A DNA stretch of 64,000 nt, from assembly GCA_029245395.1 (NCBI GenBank), contig JAQWPL010000018.1:1-64000 (forward strand). Direction: 5' to 3'. The notes under the pieces are model-generated. The model did no database searches, had not been told where the DNA came from, and saw only the letters and a program-made list of their open reading frames with translations. Numbering within the stretch: position 1 is the stretch's first letter; every line of letters starts with the position of its first letter. Positions 8,846 to 17,423 of the stretch are shown here, piece after piece. The position numbers and the translations under genes are program-made. This DNA is from Gammaproteobacteria bacterium. GTDB taxonomy: Bacteria; Pseudomonadota; Gammaproteobacteria; Pseudomonadales; Pseudohongiellaceae.

Positions 8846-9937
8846 ATGAATACTCTTAGAAAGTACCTATTTTTATCCTTTATCTTTTTTCCTTTATCCC
8901 TTCAAGCTGCTAGCGAAGACCAACTAATCGAACTCACTCGTGGTATTCATGATCGGGTTATGGCGCTGGATACCCATGTGGATATCCCTTTCAACTTTGC
9001 TACCAGTGAACATGATCCCGGCAATGCCGAGGCGCAGGTCAATCTGGATTCTATGGAGACCGGCGGGCTTGATGCGGCATTTTTTATTGTTTATGTGGGC
9101 CAGCAGGTAAGAAACGAAGACAACTACCGAAAAGCGACTGCCGATGCTGTGGCCAAGTTCGATGCCATACATCGCTTGACTCAATACATGTATCCAGATC
9201 GTATAGGACTTGCCGACACTGCTGCAGAAGCCAGGGCTCTGCACGCAGAAGGTAAACTCGTAGCCTTAATTGGAATCGAAAACGGGTTTGTGATTGGTAA
9301 GGATTTATCACTGCTTGAAGATTTCAGGAACAGGGGAGCCCGATATATGACTCTGGTGCATAACGGTCACAACGATATCGGTGACTCGGCACAAGCCAGG
9401 CCACAATTTGGAGACATGGAAATTGAGCACGGAGGGCTAAGTGAGTTTGGCTTTCAAGTAGTTGAAGAAATGAATCGCCTGGGCATTCTGGTGGATATTA
9501 GTCATGTATCCCGCAAAACCATGCTCGATGCTACCGAACATTCCAGAGCCCCGGTTATTGCGTCTCACTCCAGTGTCACAGCAGTTGCCGATCATCCACG
9601 AAACATGGATGACGAACAGTTGTTGGCATTGAAAGAAAATGGCGGAGTGATCCAGATCGTCGCTTTTGATTCTTATGTACGTGAAGGCGGCGATGCCGAT
9701 GTCGATCTGTTCGTGGATCATATAGATCATGCGGTCAACCTGATTGGGGTGGATCACGTGGGTATTTCTTCTGATTTTGGCGGCGGTGGCGGTATCTCTG
9801 GTTGGAACGATGCTCTGGAAACCTTCAATGTCACGCTAGAGCTGGTGAACAGAGGCTACATGGAAGAAGATATATCCAAGCTTTGGAGTGGAAATGTGCT
9901 GCGGATTCTGGAAGCAGCAGAACGCGAAGCGGAATAA
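8846..9937 (+). CDS. Membrane dipeptidase (peptidase family M19)
   Basis: A 363-residue exported dipeptidase of the renal dipeptidase family that cleaves dipeptides using a binuclear zinc site. The signal peptide ends near SLQAAS. Zinc-binding motifs are visible: DTHVDIP near residue 42, Glu in IGIENGF near 144, HNGH near 168, ISHVS near 220 and IASHSS near 241. GISSDFGGGGG near 306 is the usual Asp-containing segment. Length is normal for the family. It lies downstream of the DUF4159 gene but is separated from it by the structured element, so it may have its own promoter. Confidence 0.92.
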   Translation: MNTLRKYLFLSFIFFPLSLQAASEDQLIELTRGIHDRVMALDTHVDIPFNFATSEHDPGNAEAQVNLDSMETGGLDAAFFIVYVGQQVRNEDNYRKATADAVAKFDAIHRLTQYMYPDRIGLADTAAEARALHAEGKLVALIGIENGFVIGKDLSLLEDFRNRGARYMTLVHNGHNDIGDSAQARPQFGDMEIEHGGLSEFGFQVVEEMNRLGILVDISHVSRKTMLDATEHSRAPVIASHSSVTAVADHPRNMDDEQLLALKENGGVIQIVAFDSYVREGGDADVDLFVDHIDHAVNLIGVDHVGISSDFGGGGGISGWNDALETFNVTLELVNRGYMEEDISKLWSGNVLRILEAAEREAE

Positions 9938-9963
9938 AAACGTCGAGGAATACCTACTGTCCC

Positions 9964-9993
9964 TTGACATAGACCCCTGAAATCCCCTAAAGT
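9964..9993 (+). promoter_or_regulatory. Sigma-70 promoter of the ilvBH leader
   Basis: A perfect -35 TTGACA (9964-9969) is followed by 18 bases and TAAAGT (9988-9993, four of six matches to the -10). It is 370 bp upstream of the ilvB start, so transcripts would carry a leader of about 370 nt. Confidence 0.6.
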
Positions 9994-10001
9994 GCGCGCT
10001 T

Positions 10002-10213
10002 CATGTGCCACTGGTTGCCAGTGACACATGTATGGTGGACGGGCTGACAGGTGATCCCTTGTTCAGTCGCCAGGACCAATCGATCCTAAATGGATGTTGG
10101 TTGACCCCCAGAGACCAGCTTTAACAAACAAACTGAACTTGGAACGGGTTCAGAAATTGTGAAGCTAACCGGCGCTTATCTCGTGCCGGACCTCTACTGG
10201 TTCAACCCGAACC
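10002..10213 (+). ncRNA. Structured 5' leader of ilvBH (candidate cis-regulatory RNA)
   Basis: Three clear stem-loops follow the promoter. The first has 13-base arms 10002-10014 / 10018-10030 with one C-A mismatch and a 3-base loop. The second is ACCAA (10075-10079) / TTGGT (10097-10101) with inner ATCC / GGAT. The third is CGGGTT (10145-10150) / AACCCG (10204-10209) with inner CCGGC / GCCGG (10169-10189). A 7-bp pairing GTTCAGT (10061-10067) / ACTGAAC (10132-10138) encloses the second. From memory, a motif called ilvB-OMG has been described before ilvB genes of oligotrophic marine gammaproteobacteria. Whether this is that motif needs a covariance-model search. Confidence 0.55.
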
Positions 10214-10230
10214 TGGCATAAAGCTTAATA

Positions 10231-10248
10231 CAAGATGCAAGAGACAGG
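10231..10248 (+). repeat. CAAGAGACAAG-type short repeat, degenerate copy in the ilvB leader
   Basis: CAAGATGCAAGAGACAGG resembles the CAAGAGACAAG repeats at 12601, 12719 (reverse) and 48851. The GACAG at its end also pairs with CTGTC at 10255-10259. Confidence 0.4.
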
Positions 10249-10271
10249 CAGTTTCTGTCATATCTGCGCGT

Positions 10272-10331
10272 ATGTTAATTGTTGGCATTCAGGTATCGCT
10301 GCTAAAACTGCTTATTGATTTCTGTTTTTAG
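10272..10331 (+). CDS. Candidate ilvB leader peptide, 19 residues rich in Leu, Ile and Val
   Basis: The frame ATG (10272) to TAG (10329-10331) encodes [19 protein letters not shown]. Ten of its 18 residues after Met are Leu, Ile or Val, clustered as LIV and LLKLLI. It lies in the ilvB leader 41 bp before the ilvB start. Branched-chain-rich leader peptides are known from ilv attenuators of enterobacteria. Its 3' end overlaps a 9-bp hairpin. There is no strong ribosome binding site upstream and no U-run after the hairpin, so classical attenuation is not demonstrated. Confidence 0.35.
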   Translation: MLIVGIQVSLLKLLIDFCF

Positions 10332-10343
10332 AATAAACAGAAA
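10319..10343 (+). promoter_or_regulatory. 9-bp hairpin between the micro-ORF and ilvB
   Basis: TTTCTGTTT (10319-10327) and AAACAGAAA (10335-10343) are perfectly complementary with a 7-base loop. The stem spans the end and stop codon of the Leu/Ile/Val-rich micro-ORF and lies just upstream of the ilvB ribosome binding site (GAGG near 10360). A ribosome reaching the micro-ORF stop would melt it. Confidence 0.45.
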
Positions 10344-10371
10344 CCAGAATTTACTGATAGAGGACAAAACA

Positions 10372-12099
10372 GTGGAAATGCTTTCCGGTGGAGACATGCT
10401 TCTTCGTGCTTTGCATGATGAAGGTGTCGAATTGATGTTTGGGTACCCTGGTGGTGCTGCCTTGCATATCTATGATGCGATTTTCAATCAGGACAAGGTG
10501 GAACATATACTGGTACGTCATGAACAGGCAGCGACTCATGCCGCGGATGGCTATGCCCGGTCAACGGGTAGACCTGGCGTGGTACTTGTGACTTCCGGTC
10601 CTGGTGCTACCAATGCCATCACCGGAATTGCCACTGCATTCATGGACTCCATTCCAATGGTTGTCATTTCAGGGCAGGTTGCCCGCGATGCCATAGGCTC
10701 GGATGCCTTTCAGGAAACCGACATGATTGGCGTTTCCCGCCCCGTCGTGAAACACAGTTTCATGGTGAGGCAGGCCGAAGATATTCCCATGATTATCAAA
10801 CAGGCTTTCCATATTGCAACTACAGGCAGGCCGGGCCCGGTTGTTATCGACATACCAAAAGATGTCGCTGACCCTAGCGAGACTTTTCCCTATGAATATC
10901 CGGAAACAGTCAAAATCCGTTCTTACAGCCCGCCAGTTAAGGGCCATTCAGGACAGATCAAGAAAGCCGTTGAGATCCTGATGCAGGCGAAAAAACCGGT
11001 TATTTATGCTGGAGGCGGTGTTGTCCAGGGTGACGGCGCAGAGGCGCTGACTAAACTGGCTAAAAAACTGGGCTACCCGGTGACCAATACGCTCATGGGC
11101 CTTGGTGCTTACCCGGCAACTGACAAACAGTTTGTCGGCATGCTAGGTATGCACGGTACTTATGAGGCGAATATGTCCATGCATGAATCCGATGTCATTC
11201 TGGCTATTGGCGCACGCTTTGATGATCGTGTTACCAATTCTGATGTGACCAAATTTTGCCCCGATGCTACGATTTTGCATATTGATATTGATCCGGCTTC
11301 CATTTCCAAAACAATAACTGCGCATGTCCCTATTGTGGGACCTGTGGCATCTGTACTGAATGAAATGCTGGAGCAAGTGGAAGCATCCAAACAGAAAATA
11401 GACAAAGAAGCACTTGATGCCTGGTGGAAAAAGATAGATCACTGGCGTGAGAGGGATTCTCTTGCAGTTACTCCTGCAGGAGGCGAATTGATCAAGCCCC
11501 AGCAGGTCGTGCAGGCATTGTATGCTGCGACAAATGGTGATGCCTATATCACTTCTGATGTGGGTCAGCACCAGATGTTTGCTGCCCAGTATTATCATTT
11601 TGATCTTCCCAGGCGTTGGATTAATTCCGGTGGGTTGGGCACGATGGGGTTTGGCCTTCCTGCAGCCATGGGCGTGCAGTTGGCGTTTCCTGATGCTGTG
11701 GTCGCCTGTGTTACCGGTGAAGGCAGTATTCAAATGAATATCCAGGAACTGGCAACATGCAATCAGTGTGCATTGCCTATTAAAATTGTGAACCTGAACA
11801 ATGAAGCCCTTGGCATGGTCAAACAGTGGCAGGATATGCAGTATGGCGGTCGTTATTCTCATAGTACGTATGCAGATTCATTGCCAGACTTTGTGGCGTT
11901 GGCAGAAGCCTATGGCCATTCAGGGGTGCGTATTGAAAAACTCAGTGAACTGGGTGCCAAAATGAAAGAAGCTTTTGCCATGAAGGATAAATTGGTGTTC
12001 ATCGATGTGGCTGTTGATCCTAATGAGCATGTCTATCCTATGGCGATTAAAGGTGGCTCCATGAGTGAAATGTATTTAAGCAAGACCGAGAGGACATAA
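10372..12099 (+). CDS. ilvB: Acetolactate synthase large subunit
   Basis: The 575-residue thiamine-diphosphate enzyme that makes acetolactate or acetohydroxybutyrate, the first common step of valine, leucine and isoleucine synthesis. The GTG start at 10372 is chosen because VEMLSGGDM aligns with MEMLSGAEM at the start of E. coli IlvI and GAGG lies 8 bases upstream. An upstream TTG at 10315 would run through the leader hairpin. Visible motifs: FGYPGGAAL, the catalytic Glu in [15 protein letters not shown], and the thiamine-diphosphate binding region [15 protein letters not shown] with [12 protein letters not shown]. It is followed after 1 bp by ilvH. The IlvI-like (AHAS III) type could equally be named ilvI. 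Confidence 0.96.
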   Translation: MEMLSGGDMLLRALHDEGVELMFGYPGGAALHIYDAIFNQDKVEHILVRHEQAATHAADGYARSTGRPGVVLVTSGPGATNAITGIATAFMDSIPMVVISGQVARDAIGSDAFQETDMIGVSRPVVKHSFMVRQAEDIPMIIKQAFHIATTGRPGPVVIDIPKDVADPSETFPYEYPETVKIRSYSPPVKGHSGQIKKAVEILMQAKKPVIYAGGGVVQGDGAEALTKLAKKLGYPVTNTLMGLGAYPATDKQFVGMLGMHGTYEANMSMHESDVILAIGARFDDRVTNSDVTKFCPDATILHIDIDPASISKTITAHVPIVGPVASVLNEMLEQVEASKQKIDKEALDAWWKKIDHWRERDSLAVTPAGGELIKPQQVVQALYAATNGDAYITSDVGQHQMFAAQYYHFDLPRRWINSGGLGTMGFGLPAAMGVQLAFPDAVVACVTGEGSIQMNIQELATCNQCALPIKIVNLNNEALGMVKQWQDMQYGGRYSHSTYADSLPDFVALAEAYGHSGVRIEKLSELGAKMKEAFAMKDKLVFIDVAVDPNEHVYPMAIKGGSMSEMYLSKTERT

Positions 12100-12100
12100 C

Positions 12101-12592
12101 ATGAGACGCATCGTATCTGTATTGATGGAAAACCAGCCAGGTGCTCTGTCGCGTGTTGTTGGTTTGTTCTCACAGCGTAATTACAACATCAACTCACTGA
12201 CGGTTGCGCCAACAGAAGATCCGACTTTGTCGCGTTTAACCCTTACGACAATTGGCGATGATCGCAAAATTGAGCAGATCATCAAGCATCTGAACAAGGT
12301 GGTGGATGTAGCAAAGCTGGTAGATCTGACTGAAGGCAGTCATATTGAAAGGGAGTTGATGCTGATTAAGGTGAAGGTAACCGGCGCACAGCGAGCGGAA
12401 GTGAAACGAATTGCAGATATTTTTCGCGGCGATGTAGTGGATGTAACACCGACCATGTATACCATCCAGCTCACAGGTACTAGTGAAAAACTGGATGGTT
12501 TCTTACAGGCCTTGCATGGAACAAGTGTTCTGGAAATGGTACGAACGGGTGTTACTGGTATTGCCAAGGGCGAGAAAGTTCTTAGTATGTAA
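12101..12592 (+). CDS. ilvH: Acetolactate synthase small (regulatory) subunit
   Basis: The 163-residue regulatory partner of the preceding catalytic subunit, conferring valine feedback inhibition. It begins MRRIVSVLMENQPGALSRVV, an ACT domain with the Asn-Gln-Pro-Gly-Ala loop, then NINSLTVAPTEDPTLSRLT. A C-terminal ACT-like domain starts near residue 80 (ELMLIKVKV). Length is typical. The 1-bp gap from ilvB implies co-translation. Downstream there is no ilvC in the same direction, unlike the usual ilvBHC order. Confidence 0.96.
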   Translation: MRRIVSVLMENQPGALSRVVGLFSQRNYNINSLTVAPTEDPTLSRLTLTTIGDDRKIEQIIKHLNKVVDVAKLVDLTEGSHIERELMLIKVKVTGAQRAEVKRIADIFRGDVVDVTPTMYTIQLTGTSEKLDGFLQALHGTSVLEMVRTGVTGIAKGEKVLSM

Positions 12593-12600
12593 AATAGATA

Positions 12601-12625
12601 CAAGAGACAAGAAACAAGAGGCAAG
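12601..12625 (+). repeat. CAAGAGACAAG-type repeat, forward copy
   Basis: CAAGAGACAAGAAACAAGAG followed by GCAAG: iterations of a 7-base CAAGAGA / CAAGAGG unit. It lies in the convergent gap between ilvH and the START-domain gene and is an inverted partner of the copy at 12716-12742. Confidence 0.6.
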
Positions 12626-12668
12626 GATGTTTCTGGATAGGCAATGGTCTTGAGCGGTTATTTTTACT

Positions 12669-13430
12669 TCAAAATTGAATTTTATTCTTGACAGTTAAGA
12701 GTAAGAAATCATCCTGTTCTTGCCTCTTGCCTCTTGCCTCTAAATTCCCTGGTTCTGTCACAAATTCAAACACTGTATTTGCATACTTAGGTGACGTCAC
12801 CTCATCACGAAAGGCTTTCATTGTTTCAAACGGTGTTTCCACCAATAGCATATTGATAATCCAGCCGGGCAGGGCAGACCCTGGATTTATATGGGCTTCA
12901 TTAACAACTTGAATTGAGCCATCTTCCTGTGGCAAAAAATGCCAGCTAACACTTGCCTCAGTCAGCCGCAATTTACCTTTCACTTCTTCAATAATACCGT
13001 TGGTAGCATTGCTGGTTAAATATACTGCACTGGTTTCCGGATCTTGTGACCAATGTGTACGAGTCAGAACGTCACGATCTTTCACGGGAAAGGGCAGATC
13101 ATTGAGCGAATAAATCAATTGCTCAGTTTCACTGATGTATTCATGGATAGAGGATGCAGCGCAGCGGTCTGCCCAATTAGGGCAAGCTTCAACATCCATG
13201 ATCAGGGCGACCAGAGAAGAAAGCCTGATATTTTCCATAACGGTAGTTGCTCTGACTGCATCGTACGGAGAGCCCTCAACATTACGAGTGTAAACTTGTA
13301 CGCCGTCACGGTCTCTTTTCAGGTTCCAGTTATCGCCTTCGGTTCCTGGTGCTTCAGCAGCGCCAGTTGTCAATGGTAAATGAAACAGAAATATTGTAAT
13401 GACAGTCAGTGTGATACGCATTGCGTGCAT
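12669..13430 (-). CDS. Exported START-domain lipid-binding-like protein
   Basis: A 253-residue protein with a signal peptide (TLTVITIFLFHLPLTTGAAE) and a START-like domain: WNLKRDRDGVQVYTR, CPNWADRC near residue 94, PFPVKDRDVLTRTHW near 123, and a C-terminal helix VETPFETMKAFRDEV. START domains bind lipids or other hydrophobic ligands; the ligand here is unknown. A second start at 13421 is possible. The last 20 or so residues, beginning EARGKRQEQDD, are encoded by the CAAGAGACAAG-type repeat and probably represent a repeat that ran into the 3' end. The gene and ilvC are both on the minus strand between ilvH and pssA. Confidence 0.8.
   Translation of the reverse strand: MHAMRITLTVITIFLFHLPLTTGAAEAPGTEGDNWNLKRDRDGVQVYTRNVEGSPYDAVRATTVMENIRLSSLVALIMDVEACPNWADRCAASSIHEYISETEQLIYSLNDLPFPVKDRDVLTRTHWSQDPETSAVYLTSNATNGIIEEVKGKLRLTEASVSWHFLPQEDGSIQVVNEAHINPGSALPGWIINMLLVETPFETMKAFRDEVTSPKYANTVFEFVTEPGNLEARGKRQEQDDFLLLTVKNKIQF
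12716..12742 (-). repeat. CAAGAGACAAG-type repeat, inverted copy inside the START gene end
   Basis: Read on the minus strand this is AGAGGCAAGAGGCAAGAGGC followed by AAGAACA, three tandem 7-base units. It is in reverse orientation to the copy at 12601-12625, so the two could form a long hairpin in DNA or RNA. It forms part of the coding sequence of the START-domain protein. Confidence 0.6.
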
Positions 13431-13455
13431 CTCGATACAGTATTAGTGCCTTTTA

Positions 13456-13488
13456 TTAATACACAGTTAATACATAGTTAATACATAG
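13456..13488. repeat. Three tandem 11-bp repeats upstream of the START gene
   Basis: TTAATACACAG, TTAATACATAG and TTAATACATAG occur head to tail just upstream of the START-domain gene. The 11-bp spacing approximates one helical turn, so an iterated regulator-binding site is possible. No protein is suggested by the sequence. Confidence 0.5.
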
Positions 13489-13570
13489 TTGAAAGGGATA
13501 GACTAAATAGTCTTTCCAATTAACCAAGGCGTACGGTGTGCAGCCTTTAGAAAAAAACTGAATTGCAGCA

Positions 13571-13609
13571 CAATAAAAAAAGCCGGGTATTCCCCGGCTT
13601 TTTTTATTG
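13571..13609 (-). terminator. Rho-independent terminator after ilvC (symmetrical)
   Basis: A GCCGGG / CCCCGGC stem with loop TATT is flanked by an A-run and a T-run (CAATAAAAAAAG and CTTTTTTTATTG), so it can work in both directions. It lies 64 bp downstream of the ilvC stop on the minus strand. Confidence 0.88.
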
Positions 13610-13673
13610 CAAAAATTAGTTACAACATTTTAATACCAAAGCAGGAGAAACTATTCAGTTATCCCGCTGGATA

Positions 13674-15146
13674 TCAAACAACCTTTTTCATTGCTGTCAT
13701 GTGACCACGCAAAATGGCGCCCACTGACTCAATCGGGTGATTCCTGATTGCGGCATTCACTTCTAAAAGTGCGCGATCGTCCACAGCGTTGTCCTTAACG
13801 TCAACACCTTTACCGATGGTATCAGTATCAATAGTTGCCATGAAATCCTGCAGCAGAGGAACTGCTGCATGAGAGAACAGGTAGCATCCGTATTCTGCTG
13901 TATCGGAAATTACCGCATTCATTTCATAGAGTTTTTTGCGCCCGATCAGATTGGCAATCAGTGGCACTTCATGCAGGGATTCATAATAGGCAGACTCGGC
14001 AATTACGCCAGCAGCAGTCAGGGTTTCAAAACAGAGTTCAACGCCTGCCTTGATCATCGCTATCATGAGGATGCCGTGGTCGTAGTATTCCTGCTCATTG
14101 ATATCTGGTGCACCCTCGGGGGATGACAATTCAAATGCCGTCTGACCGGTTTCTTCACGCCAGCCCAGCAGTTTGACATCATCGTTGGCCCAGTCTTCCA
14201 TCATCCCGGATGAGAACCTGCCTTCCATGATGTCATCCATGTGCTTCTCGAACAGTGGGCGCATGATGGATTTCAGTGATTCGCTTATTTCAAAGGCTTT
14301 CAATTTGGCAGGGTTGGAAAGGCGATCCATCATGTTGGTAATGCCGCCCTGTTTCAGGCCTTCAGAGACAGTTTCCCATCCGTACTGAATCAGTTTTGAG
14401 GCATAGGCTGCATCGATGCTTTTTTCCAGCATTTTGTTATACGCAAGGATAGAGCCGGTCTGCAACATACCGCAGAGAATGGTTTGTTCACCCATCAAAT
14501 CGGATTTTACTTCAGCGATGAAAGAAGATTCGAGGACACCTGCTCTATGTCCGCCTGTAGCTGCAGCATAGGCTTTGGCAATCTCAAGGCCATCACCATG
14601 GGGATCATTTTCACGATGTACGGCAATAAGAGTTGGTACGCCGAAACCGCGCTTGTATTCTTCGCGTACCTCAGTGCCAGGGCATTTTGGCGCTACCATG
14701 ACGACAGTCAGATCGTCACGAATCTGCATGCCTTCTTCTACAATATTAAAACCGTGGGAATAGGCAAGACAGGCACCTTGCTTCATCAATGGCATGACCT
14801 TCTCAATGACTCCAGTGTGCTGTTTGTCCGGTGTCAGGTTCAGCACCAGATCTGCTTCGGGCACTAGCTCTTCAATAGTGCCAACGTGGAAGCTGTTCTC
14901 TGAAGCATTAACCCAGGATTGTCTTTTTTCCTGGATGGCGGCTTCGCGCAGTGCGTAGCTAATGTCCAGGCCACTGTCACGCATATTCAGGCCCTGGTTC
15001 AGGCCTTGGGCACCACATCCCAGGATGACAACTTTTTTTCCTTTCAGTTTATCCACACCGCTTGCGAATTCATCAGGATTCATGAAGCGACATTTCCCGA
15101 GTTCTTCCAGCTGAAGGCGCAGAGGAAGGGTGTTGAAATAATTCAT
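13674..15146 (-). CDS. ilvC: Ketol-acid reductoisomerase (class II, long form)
   Basis: A 490-residue NADPH-dependent enzyme converting acetolactate to dihydroxyisovalerate, the second step of branched-chain synthesis. The start [20 protein letters not shown] matches the N-terminus of E. coli IlvC, and CGGAG lies upstream, so the earlier Met at 15179 is rejected. The Rossmann motif [20 protein letters not shown] near 40-60 and the duplicated knotted C-terminal domain give the long class II length. Unlike the usual ilvB-ilvH-ilvC-pssA arrangement it is on the opposite strand from both neighbours, with its own terminator, suggesting a local inversion. Confidence 0.96.
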   Translation of the reverse strand: MNYFNTLPLRLQLEELGKCRFMNPDEFASGVDKLKGKKVVILGCGAQGLNQGLNMRDSGLDISYALREAAIQEKRQSWVNASENSFHVGTIEELVPEADLVLNLTPDKQHTGVIEKVMPLMKQGACLAYSHGFNIVEEGMQIRDDLTVVMVAPKCPGTEVREEYKRGFGVPTLIAVHRENDPHGDGLEIAKAYAAATGGHRAGVLESSFIAEVKSDLMGEQTILCGMLQTGSILAYNKMLEKSIDAAYASKLIQYGWETVSEGLKQGGITNMMDRLSNPAKLKAFEISESLKSIMRPLFEKHMDDIMEGRFSSGMMEDWANDDVKLLGWREETGQTAFELSSPEGAPDINEQEYYDHGILMIAMIKAGVELCFETLTAAGVIAESAYYESLHEVPLIANLIGRKKLYEMNAVISDTAEYGCYLFSHAAVPLLQDFMATIDTDTIGKGVDVKDNAVDDRALLEVNAAIRNHPIESVGAILRGHMTAMKKVV

Positions 15147-15353
15147 TAAAGACTCCGAGGGTTGATTTTTATCCTTCAAATTTACAGCCCGGCCAGAGCT
15201 GTTGAATCAGGGCGGCAATATTAAGCAAAAATGTACTGTGCGTAAATTAAAACTCCCAGTATTCACCGCTAATTAAGGCCTATTGTGCAGAATTGGACAA
15301 TTTAGGGCGTATAATCGCTAATCTTTCGGTTTTTATGGATATATCACGCAGTC

Positions 15354-16289
15354 ATGAGCGATGAAACAGACAAGATTCAGAATGAGGATGACCAAAGCAG
15401 TGAATCCATTCTCCTGATCGATGACCATGAGGAAGTGGTTTCTGAAGGTGGCCGAAAGGTACGCCGAAAGGGTATTTACCTGCTGCCGAACTTGCTCACT
15501 ACTGGTGCCATGTTTGCCGGATTTTATGCCGTGATAGCAGGTATGGCAGGGGATTTTCGCCACGCCTGTGTCGCTATTATAGTGGCTATGTTTCTGGATA
15601 CACTGGATGGTCGGGTTGCAAGACTAACCAATACCTCAAGCGCATTCGGCGCCGAGTATGATTCCCTTTCAGACCTCGTGGCCTTTGGCGTGGCACCGGC
15701 TCTGATCTGTTTTAGCTGGGCATTATCAACCCTTGGCAAAGCAGGTTGGACAGTGTGTTTTATCTATGTCGCCTGCACCGCTCTGAGGCTGGCAAGGTTC
15801 AATGTCCAGTTGGGAACCACTGACAAACGTTTTTTTGTCGGGCTAGCCAGCCCTTCTGCAGCAGGACTGGTGGTGTTCATGGTATGGGCGCTTTATGAGC
15901 ATCAGGTGGCAGTCACCGGTTTCGTTGCCTTACTCGCAGCCCTTGTGACATTTACGGCCGCCACCCTGATGGTAGTGAATATCAAGTATTACAGTTTTAA
16001 GGACCTGGACATGAAAAACCGGGTACCTTTTATTGCTATGATCCTGGTTGTTCTGGCATTGGCAATTGTGTCCTGGGATCCGCCAATTGTGCTGTTTATC
16101 ATGGCGATACTCTATGCTTCATCGGGCCCAGCCATGGCTGTTTATGCCAGACGAGAGAAGTATCTGAAAAAAATTCCAGTGGGGGTAGAAGCGGCTAACA
16201 CAGACACTATTCCAGACATTATGCCAGACCCAACAGAGGGGAAAACTGTGGAAGAAAACACAGAAGAGACCCAAACAAGGGATAATTAA
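15354..16289 (+). CDS. pssA: CDP-diacylglycerol-serine O-phosphatidyltransferase
   Basis: A 311-residue integral membrane enzyme of the CDP-alcohol phosphatidyltransferase family making phosphatidylserine, the precursor of phosphatidylethanolamine. The signature is present as DTLDGRVARLTN then SAFGAEYDSLSD (residues about 82-106), with the conserved Asp residues. Hydrophobic segments follow the signature, and the acidic tail (PDPTEGKTVEENTEETQ) is probably cytoplasmic. A TATAAT-like -10 is at 15310-15315. It is divergent from ilvC and followed by msrP. Confidence 0.93.
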   Translation: MSDETDKIQNEDDQSSESILLIDDHEEVVSEGGRKVRRKGIYLLPNLLTTGAMFAGFYAVIAGMAGDFRHACVAIIVAMFLDTLDGRVARLTNTSSAFGAEYDSLSDLVAFGVAPALICFSWALSTLGKAGWTVCFIYVACTALRLARFNVQLGTTDKRFFVGLASPSAAGLVVFMVWALYEHQVAVTGFVALLAALVTFTAATLMVVNIKYYSFKDLDMKNRVPFIAMILVVLALAIVSWDPPIVLFIMAILYASSGPAMAVYARREKYLKKIPVGVEAANTDTIPDIMPDPTEGKTVEENTEETQTRDN

Positions 16290-16356
16290 TCAGGAAAAAA
16301 CGGTCATAGTAAGTAATAAAACTAAATTCAATTAAGCTTAAACCGGTCACTACATC

Positions 16357-17400
16357 ATGATAATCAAAACCCGAAAGGACATTGCTTCTTCTGAAATTAC
16401 TCCAGAGTCCGTCTATAGGGAGCGTCGGAAATTCCTCAAATCCTCTGCCAATGTGGCACTGGGCGCAGCCGGAGCGGGGTTGTTGTCACCGGCGGGTATT
16501 GCGCAAACTGGAGATTCCTTGTTCGCCCGTGCACCTGCTGATATTAATTTGGCGTCCAAACCTGACTGGCTGTTGGAAAAAGTTGCTCAAAGCGTGCCTG
16601 CACCAGAATCTGGCCCTTATTTTACGGATGAAACAAAAACGCCTTTTGATGATGTAACGACCTATAACAACTTTTATGAGTTTGGTACTGGCAAGGGTGA
16701 CCCGGCCAACAATGCCAGAGACTTCCGGATCGACCCCTGGTCGGTGGAAGTAGCAGGGGAGTGTGGCAAACCTGGGACTTATACGCTGGAAGATATTCTC
16801 AAACCCCATGCTTTCGAAGAGCGGATTTATCGCCTTCGTTGTGTAGAAGCCTGGTCCATGGTCATTCCCTGGATCGGTTTTTCCCTGGCTGATTTATTGC
16901 AGCGTTTTGATCCCAATGGCAACGCCAATTTTGTGATGTTCCAGACACTGGTTGACGGTGACCAGATGCCTGCACAGCGCTCTCGCTTTGCCTCTATCGA
17001 CTGGCCATACCAGGAAGGTTTGCGCATGGATGAGGCCATGAATCCGCTGGCAATGATGGCCACCGGTGTTTATAACGATGTCCTGCCGGCACAAAATGGT
17101 GCGCCGTTGAGACTGGTAGTGCCATGGAAATACGGTTTCAAAAGCCTTAAATCCATTGTGCGAATCGAATTCACTCGCCGGATGCCCAATAACACCTGGA
17201 ATGATCTGCAGCCCAGCGAATACGGTTTTTATGCAAACGTGAATCCCGAAGTCAGTCACCCGCGCTGGACCCAGGCCAGTGAGCGGCGGTTACCAAGCTC
17301 TCTGTTTAAACCCCAGCGAATACCGACGCGTATGTTCAACGGGTATGAGGAAGAAGTGGCCAGTCTCTATGCCGGCATGGATTTGCGCCGTAATTACTGA
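16357..17400 (+). CDS. msrP: Protein-methionine-sulfoxide reductase, molybdopterin subunit MsrP
   Basis: A 347-residue periplasmic molybdoenzyme of the sulfite oxidase fold that repairs oxidised methionine in envelope proteins. The twin-arginine signal is RERRKFLKSSANVALGAAGA near residues 22-41. The molybdenum-ligating Cys is in YRLRCVEAWSMVIPW near residue 161. Domain content and length match E. coli YedY/MsrP. It is followed 23 bp later by its haem partner msrQ, the standard pair. Confidence 0.95.
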   Translation: MIIKTRKDIASSEITPESVYRERRKFLKSSANVALGAAGAGLLSPAGIAQTGDSLFARAPADINLASKPDWLLEKVAQSVPAPESGPYFTDETKTPFDDVTTYNNFYEFGTGKGDPANNARDFRIDPWSVEVAGECGKPGTYTLEDILKPHAFEERIYRLRCVEAWSMVIPWIGFSLADLLQRFDPNGNANFVMFQTLVDGDQMPAQRSRFASIDWPYQEGLRMDEAMNPLAMMATGVYNDVLPAQNGAPLRLVVPWKYGFKSLKSIVRIEFTRRMPNNTWNDLQPSEYGFYANVNPEVSHPRWTQASERRLPSSLFKPQRIPTRMFNGYEEEVASLYAGMDLRRNY

Positions 17401-17423
17401 AAATCCGGTAAGCTTTCTATTTC

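Noticed and set aside
10315-10371. Extended ilvB start at TTG 10315
   Set aside because: It would translate the hairpin 10319-10343. The GTG at 10372 aligns with IlvI N-termini and has a ribosome binding site.
11143-11862. 239-codon minus-strand frame inside ilvB
   Set aside because: Fully antisense to ilvB; residue composition (Cys, His, Ile rich) is that of a reverse reading.
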